Source: Alphaproteobacteria bacterium
Lineage (GTDB): Bacteria; Pseudomonadota; Alphaproteobacteria; CAAHEQ01; UBA3637
Assembly (NCBI GenBank): GCA_017962565.1
Contig: JAGCVC010000010.1
Coordinates: 1-44,497 of the forward strand
Direction of reading: 5' to 3'
DNA: 44,497 nucleotides
Notes under the pieces: generated by a model
The model's database searches: none
Told to the model about the DNA's origin: nothing
What the model saw: only the letters and a program-made list of their open reading frames with translations
Program-made: the position numbers and the translations under genes
Shown: positions 25,055 to 33,060 of the stretch, one piece after another
Position numbering within the stretch: position 1 is the stretch's first letter
Layout of the letters: the number at the start of each line of letters is the position of its first letter

Positions 25055-26812
25055 ATGGTAAAATTAACGATTGATTCTCATGTTGTAGAAGTTCCAGAAG
25101 GAACGAGTATTTTGGATGCTGCAAAATCCGTTCAAATTAAAATTCCGACTCTTTGTCATCATCCGGATTTACCTCCGACAGCTTCTTGCGGTATTTGTAT
25201 CGTAAAAGTAAATGGCAGAATGTTACGTTCCTGCTGTACTCCGGTTACGGAAGGTATGGAAGTTATTACACGTGATCCGGATATTATCGAAGCACGTCGT
25301 ACGGTTTTGAAATTGACTTTAAGCAAACACCCAAACGAATGTTTGACTTGTTTAAAGAATGAAACTTGTGAATTGCGCAAATTGACAGCCGATTTCGGTA
25401 TTCGTGAAGATGAGTTTGAAAAAATTACTTGCTCTCGTGAAGAACAACCGACTGATGATTCAACAAAGAGTATTGTTCTTGATCCACGTAAATGTATTTT
25501 GTGCGGTCGTTGTGTTGAAGTTTGCCAAAATGTTCAGAATGTTTGGGCTTTGTCCATGTTGCAACGTGGTATTAAGACGCATATTTCACCGGCTGCTGAT
25601 GAAAAATTGGGAAACAGCCCTTGTATTAAATGCGGACAATGTACAGCTCACTGTCCAACCGGTGCTTTAACGGAACGTGATGATACAAAATATGTTTGGG
25701 ATATGTTACAAGATCCTGAGAAATTCTGTGTTGTTCAAATTGCTCCTGCTGTTCGTGTTGCTATCGGGGAAGCTTTTGGCTATAAACCGGGAGAAGTAAC
25801 AACAGGTAAAATTTATGCGGCATTACGTCGTTTAGGCTTTAATGCTGTATTTGATACAAACTTCGGTGCCGATGTTACGATTATGGAAGAAGGAAGCGAA
25901 TTTATCGAACGCTTTGTGAATGGAAAAGGTACGTTGCCTTTAATTACTTCTTGTTGTCCGGCATGGGTTGATTATATGGAAAAATATTACTCAGATATGA
26001 TTCCGCATTTTTCCAGCTGTAAATCACCACATGAAATTGTCGGCGCGTTGGCAAAAACTTATTATGCTAATAAAATCAATGTTCCGACAGAAAAGATGCG
26101 TGTGATTTCCATTATGCCTTGTACAGCAAAGAAATTTGAAATTTTACGTAGTGAAGAAATGTTCTCTTCAGGTTTCCAAGATGTTGATGTTTCTTTAACA
26201 ACTCGCGAATTGGCACGTATGATTAAACAAGCAGGTATCGATTTTATCAACTTGCCAGAAGAAGAAGCGGACAGCCCATTGGGATCTTACACAGGTGCAG
26301 GTACGGTGTTTGGCTTTACCGGGGGTGTTATGGAAGCTGCATTGCGTACAGTTCATGCTGTTGTAACCGGTAAAGAAATGCCAGAAGATGCTTTGGAAGT
26401 CACACCTATTTTGGGTATTGATAAAGGCATTAAAGAAATGAAGATGGATTTGAATGGCAAGGAAGTTCGCATTGCTGTTGCACATGGTATCGGGCACGTC
26501 CAAGCTTTGTTAGAAAAAGTACGTGAAGCAGAACAAAGAGGTATAGGTCCTTTATATCATTTCATCGAAGTGATGGCTTGCGATGGCGGTTGCATCGGTG
26601 GTGGTGGACAGCCTATGGGTGTTACGGACAATATTCGTAAAGCTCGTATGGAAGGATTGATGAACGATGATCGCAACTCTAAACAACGTTGCTCTCATTT
26701 AAATCCGGATATCAAAAAATTGTATGACGAATTTTTGGGTAGTCCGTTATCCGGTCGTTCTCGTCGCTTGTTGCATACGCATTATCAAGAAAGAAAGTTG
26801 TACAACAAGTAA
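25055..26812 (+). CDS. hndD: [FeFe] hydrogenase catalytic subunit
   Basis: 585 residues. From the N-terminus: a plant-type [2Fe-2S] domain, a His-ligated [4Fe-4S] motif (HPNECLTCLKNETC), two [4Fe-4S] motifs (CILCGRCVEVC, CIKCGQCTAHCP), then the H-cluster domain. H-cluster motifs are TSCCPAW (Cys300 probable proton relay, Cys301 ligand), MPCTAKK (Cys356) and ACDGGCIGGGGQP (Cys509, Cys513). Position 510 is Asp where Pro is usual (CPGGC). All metal ligands are present, so an active H2-producing or H2-oxidising enzyme is expected. AAGGAG precedes the ATG, 10 bases after the previous stop. The maturases HydE, HydF and HydG are not in the window. Confidence 0.95.
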   Translation: MVKLTIDSHVVEVPEGTSILDAAKSVQIKIPTLCHHPDLPPTASCGICIVKVNGRMLRSCCTPVTEGMEVITRDPDIIEARRTVLKLTLSKHPNECLTCLKNETCELRKLTADFGIREDEFEKITCSREEQPTDDSTKSIVLDPRKCILCGRCVEVCQNVQNVWALSMLQRGIKTHISPAADEKLGNSPCIKCGQCTAHCPTGALTERDDTKYVWDMLQDPEKFCVVQIAPAVRVAIGEAFGYKPGEVTTGKIYAALRRLGFNAVFDTNFGADVTIMEEGSEFIERFVNGKGTLPLITSCCPAWVDYMEKYYSDMIPHFSSCKSPHEIVGALAKTYYANKINVPTEKMRVISIMPCTAKKFEILRSEEMFSSGFQDVDVSLTTRELARMIKQAGIDFINLPEEEADSPLGSYTGAGTVFGFTGGVMEAALRTVHAVVTGKEMPEDALEVTPILGIDKGIKEMKMDLNGKEVRIAVAHGIGHVQALLEKVREAEQRGIGPLYHFIEVMACDGGCIGGGGQPMGVTDNIRKARMEGLMNDDRNSKQRCSHLNPDIKKLYDEFLGSPLSGRSRRLLHTHYQERKLYNK

Positions 26813-26829
26813 TACTTTTGAAATGTTGG

Positions 26830-26863
26830 AAAATCCCCGCCAGTTATGGTGGGGATTTTTTTG
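26830..26863 (+). terminator. Intrinsic terminator after hydrogenase operon
   Basis: The stem AATCCCCGCC/GGTGGGGATT (one G-U pair) with a 6-nt loop is followed by a run of T. It lies about 18 bases after the hndD stop. Confidence 0.9.
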
Positions 26864-26924
26864 TGTTTTTAAAAAACTCGCATATTCTGATGTTTTGTGA
26901 TTTAGTGAGAGAAAGGAGTTTAGA

Positions 26925-27296
26925 ATGAAAGAAAACATTGATTCAAAAAAGATGGTTGAGTTTCAAAAATATACAAAGATATTAAAAATTGTTCTTGTTA
27001 TATTAGCATTCTTAATGCTGTTCATCTGCAGGGAAATCATACAAAATGTAATTATGGCTTCAACATACGAGTCAATTTCTAACCCGTGGATAGATTATGC
27101 ACTTTTAGGATTATTTTTAATTTTACTGCTTATTTTGCTTTTCTTTAGATTCTTTGTTTTGTTTGGATTGTTAATTACAGTGTTTATTGTAGGGTATATT
27201 ATCGATTATGGAACTGAGACGCAGAAAGAAGACAATAATGTTGTTGCAATGTCTTTACTGACAGAAAATAACCCTTCATCAAAGGAAGGAAAATAA
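26925..27296 (+). CDS. Small membrane protein, unrecognised
   Basis: 123 residues with a strong ribosome site (AAAGGAG). One hydrophobic helix lies at about 16-36 and a longer hydrophobic region at about 63-102, probably two more helices. A short charged N-terminus and a polar C-terminal tail of about 20 residues flank them. No conserved motif was recognised. It stands between the hydrogenase terminator and the pentapeptide-repeat gene and appears to be transcribed alone. Confidence 0.7.
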   Translation: MKENIDSKKMVEFQKYTKILKIVLVILAFLMLFICREIIQNVIMASTYESISNPWIDYALLGLFLILLLILLFFRFFVLFGLLITVFIVGYIIDYGTETQKEDNNVVAMSLLTENNPSSKEGK

Positions 27297-27380
27297 ACGA
27301 ATTTATTTGAGTGATTTGTTTTAAAATGCCTTTCAAATTGCCAATAATAAAAAATACTTTACCTTTTGACTTCTTTTTGA

Positions 27381-27386
27381 TATAAT
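27381..27386 (+). promoter_or_regulatory. -10 box abutting a start codon (possible leaderless mRNA)
   Basis: A perfect TATAAT lies 7 bases before the ATG at 27394, with a weak TTTACC 17 bp further upstream (27358-27363). Transcription would start at about the A of the ATG. No ribosome-binding site lies between them. Confidence 0.5.
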
Positions 27387-27393
27387 TTGAAGC

Positions 27394-28395
27394 ATGACAG
27401 AAAATGAATTAAAACGTCCGGAAATGAAATTTAATCCTGAACCTTTGAAGGAAGAGGATAAGTACAATTTTCTGCCTTATATTGACAGAGATGCGGGCAT
27501 TTTACCTTCTGAAAAAAATAGTTGGAAGACAGATGAGAGAGCCGTTGCTTTTATGGAAGCTGTAAAGTCCGGTGAAACTTTATATGGAACAGACTGGAGT
27601 GGTATCAATTTAAAAGGTGCGGATTTATCCGGTGCTAATTTATCCGGTGTAAATTTGTCAAAAGCAAATTTAATGAATGCTAATTTATCCGGAGCTATAT
27701 TGGAATGGACGGATTTATCATACGCTTATTTGGAAAATACAGACTTTTCAAATGCTTGTATGAAAAACACTGAAATGAAGGGTGTTTTCTATAAAAACTG
27801 TAATATAGATGGTGCTGATCTTGATGAAAAGACGAAACAGTACTTAAAATCTTTAGAATGGTTTTTAGAGAAAATAGAGATTGGTGAAATAAAATTGGAT
27901 GAGATTCCTTTGGACCAATTGAACTATTTGGACTTGCGTACAATTGATATGAGTAAAGTTGAAATTCCGGAAGGTATTGATTTATCGGCAATTGTTTTGA
28001 CAGGAGTTAATTTATCCGGTGTATACGTATCAAAAGGGCATCTTTTGAACATGGCCATGATGGAAAAGCAGAATATACGTGCAAAGTTAATTATGGAACG
28101 TTCACAAAAGACTTTGGATTTGATGGTGCGAAAGATCAAAGAGGAACGACAGGAAAAAGCAAAAGCCTTCGGCGAAAGAGAAAAAGCAAAAGAACAAAAA
28201 GTAAGAAAAAGTGCCTTAAAACAAGGGCGTCCACCTTTGAAACTAAAGCCAGAATCGTCAGATACATCTGACAAGAAGGAAACATCAGATCAGACGAGTC
28301 AGACAGGATCAATTAAACAGGCAGGGACACGTTCCTTGATGCGTCAAAACCGCAAAATAAGAGCTCCTAAAACCAACTTTAAGAAAAGGGCATAA
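27394..28395 (+). CDS. Pentapeptide-repeat protein with basic C-terminal tail
   Basis: 333 residues. Residues about 69-148 hold pentapeptide repeats of the A(D/N)LSG type (GADLSGANLSG, KANLMNANLSG), which fold as a right-handed quadrilateral beta-helix. A second short block follows near residues 188-212. From about 225 on, the protein is charged and helical, then disordered and strongly basic (QNRKIRAPKTNFKKRA at the end). There is no signal peptide. The start appears to be leaderless. It ends 4 bases before the VirD4-like gene, so the two are probably one operon, and the basic tail is the kind of sequence seen in type IV secretion substrates. An adaptor or effector role is inference. Confidence 0.8.
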   Translation: MTENELKRPEMKFNPEPLKEEDKYNFLPYIDRDAGILPSEKNSWKTDERAVAFMEAVKSGETLYGTDWSGINLKGADLSGANLSGVNLSKANLMNANLSGAILEWTDLSYAYLENTDFSNACMKNTEMKGVFYKNCNIDGADLDEKTKQYLKSLEWFLEKIEIGEIKLDEIPLDQLNYLDLRTIDMSKVEIPEGIDLSAIVLTGVNLSGVYVSKGHLLNMAMMEKQNIRAKLIMERSQKTLDLMVRKIKEERQEKAKAFGEREKAKEQKVRKSALKQGRPPLKLKPESSDTSDKKETSDQTSQTGSIKQAGTRSLMRQNRKIRAPKTNFKKRA

Positions 28396-28399
28396 GAAT

Positions 28400-30586
28400 A
28401 TGATGGTAACAATGGGATATGCCTTTGAACAACGCAGAAAAGCTTTAAGATATTTGTTTTTCTGGACATTTATCAGTCTTTTGATTTTTTGGGCGGTTCT
28501 TTTTGTCGTTTTGCCTTTTTCATATCAGGTAGGAAATGATTTTTCGAAGTATAGTGCAAGTGCTGCAAGAAACTTTTTTGAAAAGGCTATATCTAATCCT
28601 TTTTACGTGTGGTCAGAGTATGGGCGTTGGTTTTGGAACCTGTGGTTAAATGAGCCGCTTCATTATACATGGTCATCTTTTATCATGTGGCGACTGCCTA
28701 TGTTACCTACGTTCCTGTTTTTGATGGCGTTTATGTACTTTTTGACATGCAATCCGTATGAATACAGTCCTCAATATTTCGGATATGGGCGAGAAGCACG
28801 GGCTGATGATATACGAAAAATGAAATTGGATAAAGGTAAATACTTGTATTTGGGAAACTTTGCAAAAATGGAATTGCGTTTACCGGATACAAGATCGGCT
28901 TTTTGTATCGGAACGCCTTGTTCCGGTAAGACAAACGGCGTTATTATTCCAAACATTTTAACGGCAGATAATGCCTGTTTGTTCATTCATGATCCGACAG
29001 GGGAATTAAGGAAAAAAACAAGTGGGTACCGTGCAACATTGGGACCTGTTTATAATATGGACTTTTCTTTGACGGATAAACCACAAGAAGGAGTGTATTA
29101 TCCATGTTGGAACCCGTTAAATTCCGAAAATATGCCTCCCCAACACAAAGGTCGTGATAGCTATATCGATACATTAGTCGAATTTTTAATTCCTGAAGCT
29201 CCCGAAAAAGCAGATCCTTTGGTTCCGGATTCGCGAGAAGGAAGAGACCCTTATTGGGTAAAATCCGGCCGTTCCTGTTTGACGGGATTGACTATTTATG
29301 TAACAAATAAGGTGGAACAGGCAAAAGCTAATGATTATTTCGTTGCACGTTTGAATGATAATGCTTTAGATGAAGAAGATTTAAAAGTTTTAAAGAGTTA
29401 TTATCAAGGAATGCAACAAACACCAGATGTTCAAGCTGCACTAAAGGCAATTGATGAAAAAAGATTGAATAAGTTTCTATATGTTCCGGTGGGGACATGG
29501 GATCCTTTGCCGCATAATTGGATTGGAAAAGAAGCTTCTTTCGGTATGTTGTTGGATTTATTAAGTAACTGGATGTTTAAAAAAACAAAGGAATTGCGTG
29601 CCAGACGCGATTCTGGTGATTTTAATGCTGCTTCTTTGGATGTATGGCAAGATATTTTGGATTCAATGGTCAATGAAGTATTCTTCTTTGGTTATAGCAG
29701 ACGTGCTTTGTTAGAATTAAACCAAGTTTATTCATTGCCGGACAAACAACGTTCTTCCGTTTTATCTATGGCACAGAGCGGTATAGAATTGTTTAAAAAC
29801 AGTTCAGTTCGTCAAAGAACATCTTCCAATGACTTTACATATAAAGATTTTAGAGGTGTAAAAGATGAGAAGACAGGGCAATACAAGCCTATTACGGTTT
29901 ATGTGAGTAACGAGGGCGGCGCTGTTTGTTCTTTGTTTATTAATATGATTTCAGGTTATTTGATGGAACACGGACAAAATGAAGGCGGGGTTGGTCCTTA
30001 TGCCGTAGAATTTATCCTAGATGATTTCGGACGGATGCCGAAACTTCAATCAATTGCCGATGGTGTAACTTTCGGACGTTCAAAAGGAAACGTGTATTTG
30101 GTTTGTGTTCAGGATTGGCATCAAATTTCTTCAAAGTATGGTGAAGATACAACAGACGTGATTTTAAGCTCTGTTGCGGCAAAAATTATTAAGCGTCAAA
30201 ATAACACCGAAACAAGAAATAAAGTTACTGCCGGAATTATGCCTTATTCACGAATTGTTGAAGGTTCTCACGGTGGAGAGATTGGTTTTGGTAAGAATGT
30301 GAATCCTTTTGTTCGTAAGGGTGGATCCAAAATTATAAAGGATAATCCTATTGGTGGTAGTAGTATTATGAATATGGCAATAACAGACCAGTTGTTATTA
30401 TATGCCGGGAATTATCATTTGCCAATTCGTGCCAAAACACCACTTTACTATAAAGATAAAAAGCTTTCAGCTAGAACACAAATACCGCCTGCAAATCCTA
30501 TTCCGGAAGACTTAAAACATCGCAAAGAAAAGGAACATGCAACATATCTGGATATTCAGTTGGATGCTTGGAGTGATAAAAGTTGA
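28400..30586 (+). CDS. VirD4/TraG-like type IV secretion coupling ATPase
   Basis: 728 residues. Two N-terminal membrane segments (about 18-42 and 96-116) anchor the protein. The cytoplasmic ATPase domain follows, with Walker A GTPCSGKT (171-178) and Walker B FILDDFGRMPKL (Asp541-Asp542). Family landmarks NGVIIPNILT, FIHDPTGELR and YLVCVQDWHQI fit VirD4-type coupling proteins, which deliver substrates to a type IV secretion channel. It is longer than typical VirD4 (about 600-670), with insertions around residues 270-420. No other vir gene lies within the window. The second ATG (28403) is an equally plausible start. The upstream pentapeptide-repeat gene is tightly linked. Confidence 0.88.
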   Translation: MMVTMGYAFEQRRKALRYLFFWTFISLLIFWAVLFVVLPFSYQVGNDFSKYSASAARNFFEKAISNPFYVWSEYGRWFWNLWLNEPLHYTWSSFIMWRLPMLPTFLFLMAFMYFLTCNPYEYSPQYFGYGREARADDIRKMKLDKGKYLYLGNFAKMELRLPDTRSAFCIGTPCSGKTNGVIIPNILTADNACLFIHDPTGELRKKTSGYRATLGPVYNMDFSLTDKPQEGVYYPCWNPLNSENMPPQHKGRDSYIDTLVEFLIPEAPEKADPLVPDSREGRDPYWVKSGRSCLTGLTIYVTNKVEQAKANDYFVARLNDNALDEEDLKVLKSYYQGMQQTPDVQAALKAIDEKRLNKFLYVPVGTWDPLPHNWIGKEASFGMLLDLLSNWMFKKTKELRARRDSGDFNAASLDVWQDILDSMVNEVFFFGYSRRALLELNQVYSLPDKQRSSVLSMAQSGIELFKNSSVRQRTSSNDFTYKDFRGVKDEKTGQYKPITVYVSNEGGAVCSLFINMISGYLMEHGQNEGGVGPYAVEFILDDFGRMPKLQSIADGVTFGRSKGNVYLVCVQDWHQISSKYGEDTTDVILSSVAAKIIKRQNNTETRNKVTAGIMPYSRIVEGSHGGEIGFGKNVNPFVRKGGSKIIKDNPIGGSSIMNMAITDQLLLYAGNYHLPIRAKTPLYYKDKKLSARTQIPPANPIPEDLKHRKEKEHATYLDIQLDAWSDKS

Positions 30587-30603
30587 TTTTAAAACTTTTG
30601 CTC

Positions 30604-30632
30604 TTGACATATAAGGATGTGGCGGCTAAAAT
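30604..30632 (+). promoter_or_regulatory. Near-consensus promoter
   Basis: TTGACA, a 17-bp spacer and TAAAAT lie about 30 bases upstream of the start codon at 30661. Confidence 0.75.
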
Positions 30633-30660
30633 TACCGAATATTGAATGAAAGGATTGAAA

Positions 30661-31410
30661 ATGACTCAAAGAGTAGTGGGTATTGTCGGTTGTGGCGTTA
30701 TCGGAAGCGCTTTAAAGGCTTGGATTGAAAAGAATACAGAACATAAAGTTTTGGTTTCTGATCCACCGAAGGGTTTTAATGATGATTTATCACCTTGTGA
30801 CGTGATTTTTATGAGCCTTCACGTTCCGACAGAACCGGATGGCAGTCAAGATTTGACATTGTACAAAAGTATTTTAAGAAACTTACCTGATAATACGCCG
30901 ATTTTTATTCGGACAACAATATTACCGGGAACTTCTGCGGCCTTATCAAAAGAAACGGGGAAAGAAGTTTATTTTATGCCTGAGTTTTTAACAGAGCGTA
31001 CTTCCATTTCAGATTTTGAAAATCAAGATATTATCTTTACTGCACATGTTGATTTGTTAAAGGAAATCTTCCCAAACAAGAAGTATCAGGTAATGTCTTC
31101 TGTTGAAGCTGAAATTACAAAATATGTTCATAATGTTTTTGGTGCGTTGAAAGTAACTTATTTTAATGCGGTTTATGATTACTGTCAAAAAATGGGGGCG
31201 GATTATAATACTGTGCAAAAAGGTGTTTTGTTAAGCGGTTACATTAACCCGACACATACATTTGTACCAGGACCTGATGGAAAGTTTGGTTATGGTGGTA
31301 AGTGTTTCCCAAAGGATGTAAATGCTTTTGCCCATGCAACAAGAGATGAATATTTGGGACAAATGTTGTCTGTAGTTCCAAAATTGAACGATATATTCAG
31401 AAATAAATAG
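30661..31410 (+). CDS. Short UDP-glucose/GDP-mannose dehydrogenase-like protein
   Basis: 249 residues from the ATG at 30661, chosen because AAAGGA lies just before it; an upstream in-frame ATG at 30646 precedes that site. The N-terminal Rossmann domain has VGIVGCGVIGSAL and DVIFMSLHVPTEPDG. The central domain has TKYVHNVFGALKVTYFNAV, with Lys154 in the expected catalytic position, and YGGKCFPKD with Cys215 as the catalytic thiol. The protein ends right after the central domain, so the C-terminal UDP-sugar-binding domain (about 130 residues in this family) is absent. serS starts 20 bases later, so no hidden continuation exists. It may be a minimal form that uses a different substrate or a partner subunit. 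Confidence 0.8.
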   Translation: MTQRVVGIVGCGVIGSALKAWIEKNTEHKVLVSDPPKGFNDDLSPCDVIFMSLHVPTEPDGSQDLTLYKSILRNLPDNTPIFIRTTILPGTSAALSKETGKEVYFMPEFLTERTSISDFENQDIIFTAHVDLLKEIFPNKKYQVMSSVEAEITKYVHNVFGALKVTYFNAVYDYCQKMGADYNTVQKGVLLSGYINPTHTFVPGPDGKFGYGGKCFPKDVNAFAHATRDEYLGQMLSVVPKLNDIFRNK

Positions 31411-31429
31411 TTTTATAGGAGTTTGAAAG

Positions 31430-32716
31430 ATGATTGACATTAAATTAATTCGAGAAAATCCGGATTTGGTAAAAGAAAATATTAAAAAGAAATTTCAAGA
31501 TAACAAGTTGGCTTTGGTTGATGAAGTTATCGATTTAGATAAGAAAAATCGTGCTGCAATCACACAAGTTGAAACTTTACGTGCTGAAAGAACAAGACTT
31601 TCAAAACAAATCGGTGCCATGATGGCTTCCGGTAATAAGGAACAAGCCGAAGAAATCAAAGCTCAGAGCCAAAAGATTGGTGATCAAATTGTTGAATTGG
31701 AAAAGGAACAGGAAGAATTCCAAGCTGAAATTACAAAACGCATGATGATTATTCCGAATATTATTGATGCTTCTGTTCCTATTGGTAAGGATGACAGCCA
31801 AAACGTAGAATTGGAACGTTTCGGTGAACCAAAAGTTCCTGACTTTGAAGTTCCATATCATACAGATATTATGGAGAGCTTTAATGGTATAGATTTGGAT
31901 TCTGCACGTCGTGTTGCTGGTAACGGTTTCTATTATTTGCAGGGCGATATTGCACGTTTACATTCATCCATTTTGGCTTATGCACGTGACTTTATGATCA
32001 ACAAAGGTTTCACATATTGTGTTCCTCCGTTTATGATTCGTTCACAGGTTGTTACCGGTGTGATGAGCTTTGCTGAAATGGAAGCTATGATGTACAAAAT
32101 TGAAGGTGAAGACTTGTACTTAATCGGTACTTCTGAACATTCTATGATTGGTAAGTTCATCGATCAAATTATACCGGAAGAAAATTTACCTTATACTTTG
32201 ACCAGTTATTCACCGTGTTTCAGAAAAGAAAAGGGTGCTCATGGTATCGAAGAACGCGGTGTTTATCGTATTCACCAATTCGAAAAGCAAGAAATGATCG
32301 TTGTTTGCAAGCCTGAAGACAGCATGGCTTGGTACGAAAAAATGTGGAAAATGTCTGTTGAATTGTTCCGTAGTATGGATATTCCTGTTCGTACATTGGA
32401 ATGCTGTTCCGGTGATTTGGCAGACCTTAAAGTTAAATCTTTGGATGTGGAAGCTTGGTCACCACGTCAAAAGAAATATTTTGAAGTTTGCTCTTGTTCA
32501 ACATTGGGTGATGCACAAGCAAGACGTTTGAAAATCCGCGTAGCAAGTAAGGACGGAAAGAAATATTTTGCGCATACTTTAAATAATACAGTTGTTGCTC
32601 CACCGCGTATGTTGATTGCATTTTTGGAAAATAATTTACAGGCAGATGGTAGCATTCATATTCCGGAAGTATTACGTCCGTATATGGGTGGACAGACCGA
32701 AATTCGAAAGAAATAG
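31430..32716 (+). CDS. serS: Seryl-tRNA synthetase
   Basis: A 428-residue class II synthetase that charges tRNA-Ser. The N-terminal coiled-coil arm (about 30-105) grips the tRNA-Ser long arm. The catalytic core shows TSEHSMIGKF, motif 2 CFRKEKGAHGIEERGVYRIHQFEK, and a motif 3 region ending in NNTVVAPPRMLIAFLENN. Length is typical. TAGGAG precedes the ATG. Unlike aspS in this window, it has no T-box or other recognisable leader and probably shares the promoter of the preceding dehydrogenase-like gene. Confidence 0.97.
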   Translation: MIDIKLIRENPDLVKENIKKKFQDNKLALVDEVIDLDKKNRAAITQVETLRAERTRLSKQIGAMMASGNKEQAEEIKAQSQKIGDQIVELEKEQEEFQAEITKRMMIIPNIIDASVPIGKDDSQNVELERFGEPKVPDFEVPYHTDIMESFNGIDLDSARRVAGNGFYYLQGDIARLHSSILAYARDFMINKGFTYCVPPFMIRSQVVTGVMSFAEMEAMMYKIEGEDLYLIGTSEHSMIGKFIDQIIPEENLPYTLTSYSPCFRKEKGAHGIEERGVYRIHQFEKQEMIVVCKPEDSMAWYEKMWKMSVELFRSMDIPVRTLECCSGDLADLKVKSLDVEAWSPRQKKYFEVCSCSTLGDAQARRLKIRVASKDGKKYFAHTLNNTVVAPPRMLIAFLENNLQADGSIHIPEVLRPYMGGQTEIRKK

Positions 32717-32727
32717 TAAGTTAGTTA

Positions 32728-32756
32728 TTGACAATATAGGTGGTTTGAAGTAATAT
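32728..32756 (+). promoter_or_regulatory. Distal promoter for rpmF-plsX
   Basis: TTGACA, a 17-bp spacer and TAATAT lie about 115 bases upstream of rpmF. Confidence 0.65.
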
Positions 32757-32783
32757 TCGTCTTAAGTTTTTATAAAAAAAGCT

Positions 32784-32811
32784 TGCATTTATTCTTTTTT
32801 TGATGTATAAA
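32784..32811 (+). promoter_or_regulatory. Proximal promoter for rpmF-plsX
   Basis: TTGCAT, a 16-bp spacer and an extended -10 box TG-TATAAA lie about 60 bases upstream of rpmF. Two promoters in tandem fit a ribosomal-protein operon. Confidence 0.65.
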
Positions 32812-32869
32812 TGCGAACTTATGATTAACAAAGTTTTTTAAATAAACTAAAAATAGAAGGAAAAAGAAA

Positions 32870-33055
32870 ATGGCAACACCAAAGAAGAAAACGTCAAAAT
32901 CTAAAAAGAATATGCGTCGTTCACACGAAGCATTGACGGCAAATGCAATGTGCGAATGCCCAAATTGTGGCGAAATGATGCGTCCTCATCACGTTTGTGA
33001 AGCTTGTGGTTATTATAACAAACGCGAAGTGATTGCTCAACCAAAAGCAGAGTAA
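32870..33055 (+). CDS. rpmF: Ribosomal protein bL32
   Basis: A 61-residue large-subunit ribosomal protein. It has the basic N-terminus ([19 protein letters not shown]) and a zinc-ribbon with CPNC and CEAC pairs, so it is the zinc-binding (C+) form. GAAGG precedes the ATG. Its linkage to plsX, 5 bases downstream, is conserved across many bacteria. Confidence 0.97.
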   Translation: MATPKKKTSKSKKNMRRSHEALTANAMCECPNCGEMMRPHHVCEACGYYNKREVIAQPKAE

Positions 33056-33060
33056 GAAAA

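Noticed and set aside
30646-31429. Frameshifted UDP-glucose dehydrogenase pseudogene
   Set aside because: No C-terminal domain sequence is present in any frame: serS starts 20 bases after the stop, so the short form is not explained by a simple frameshift.
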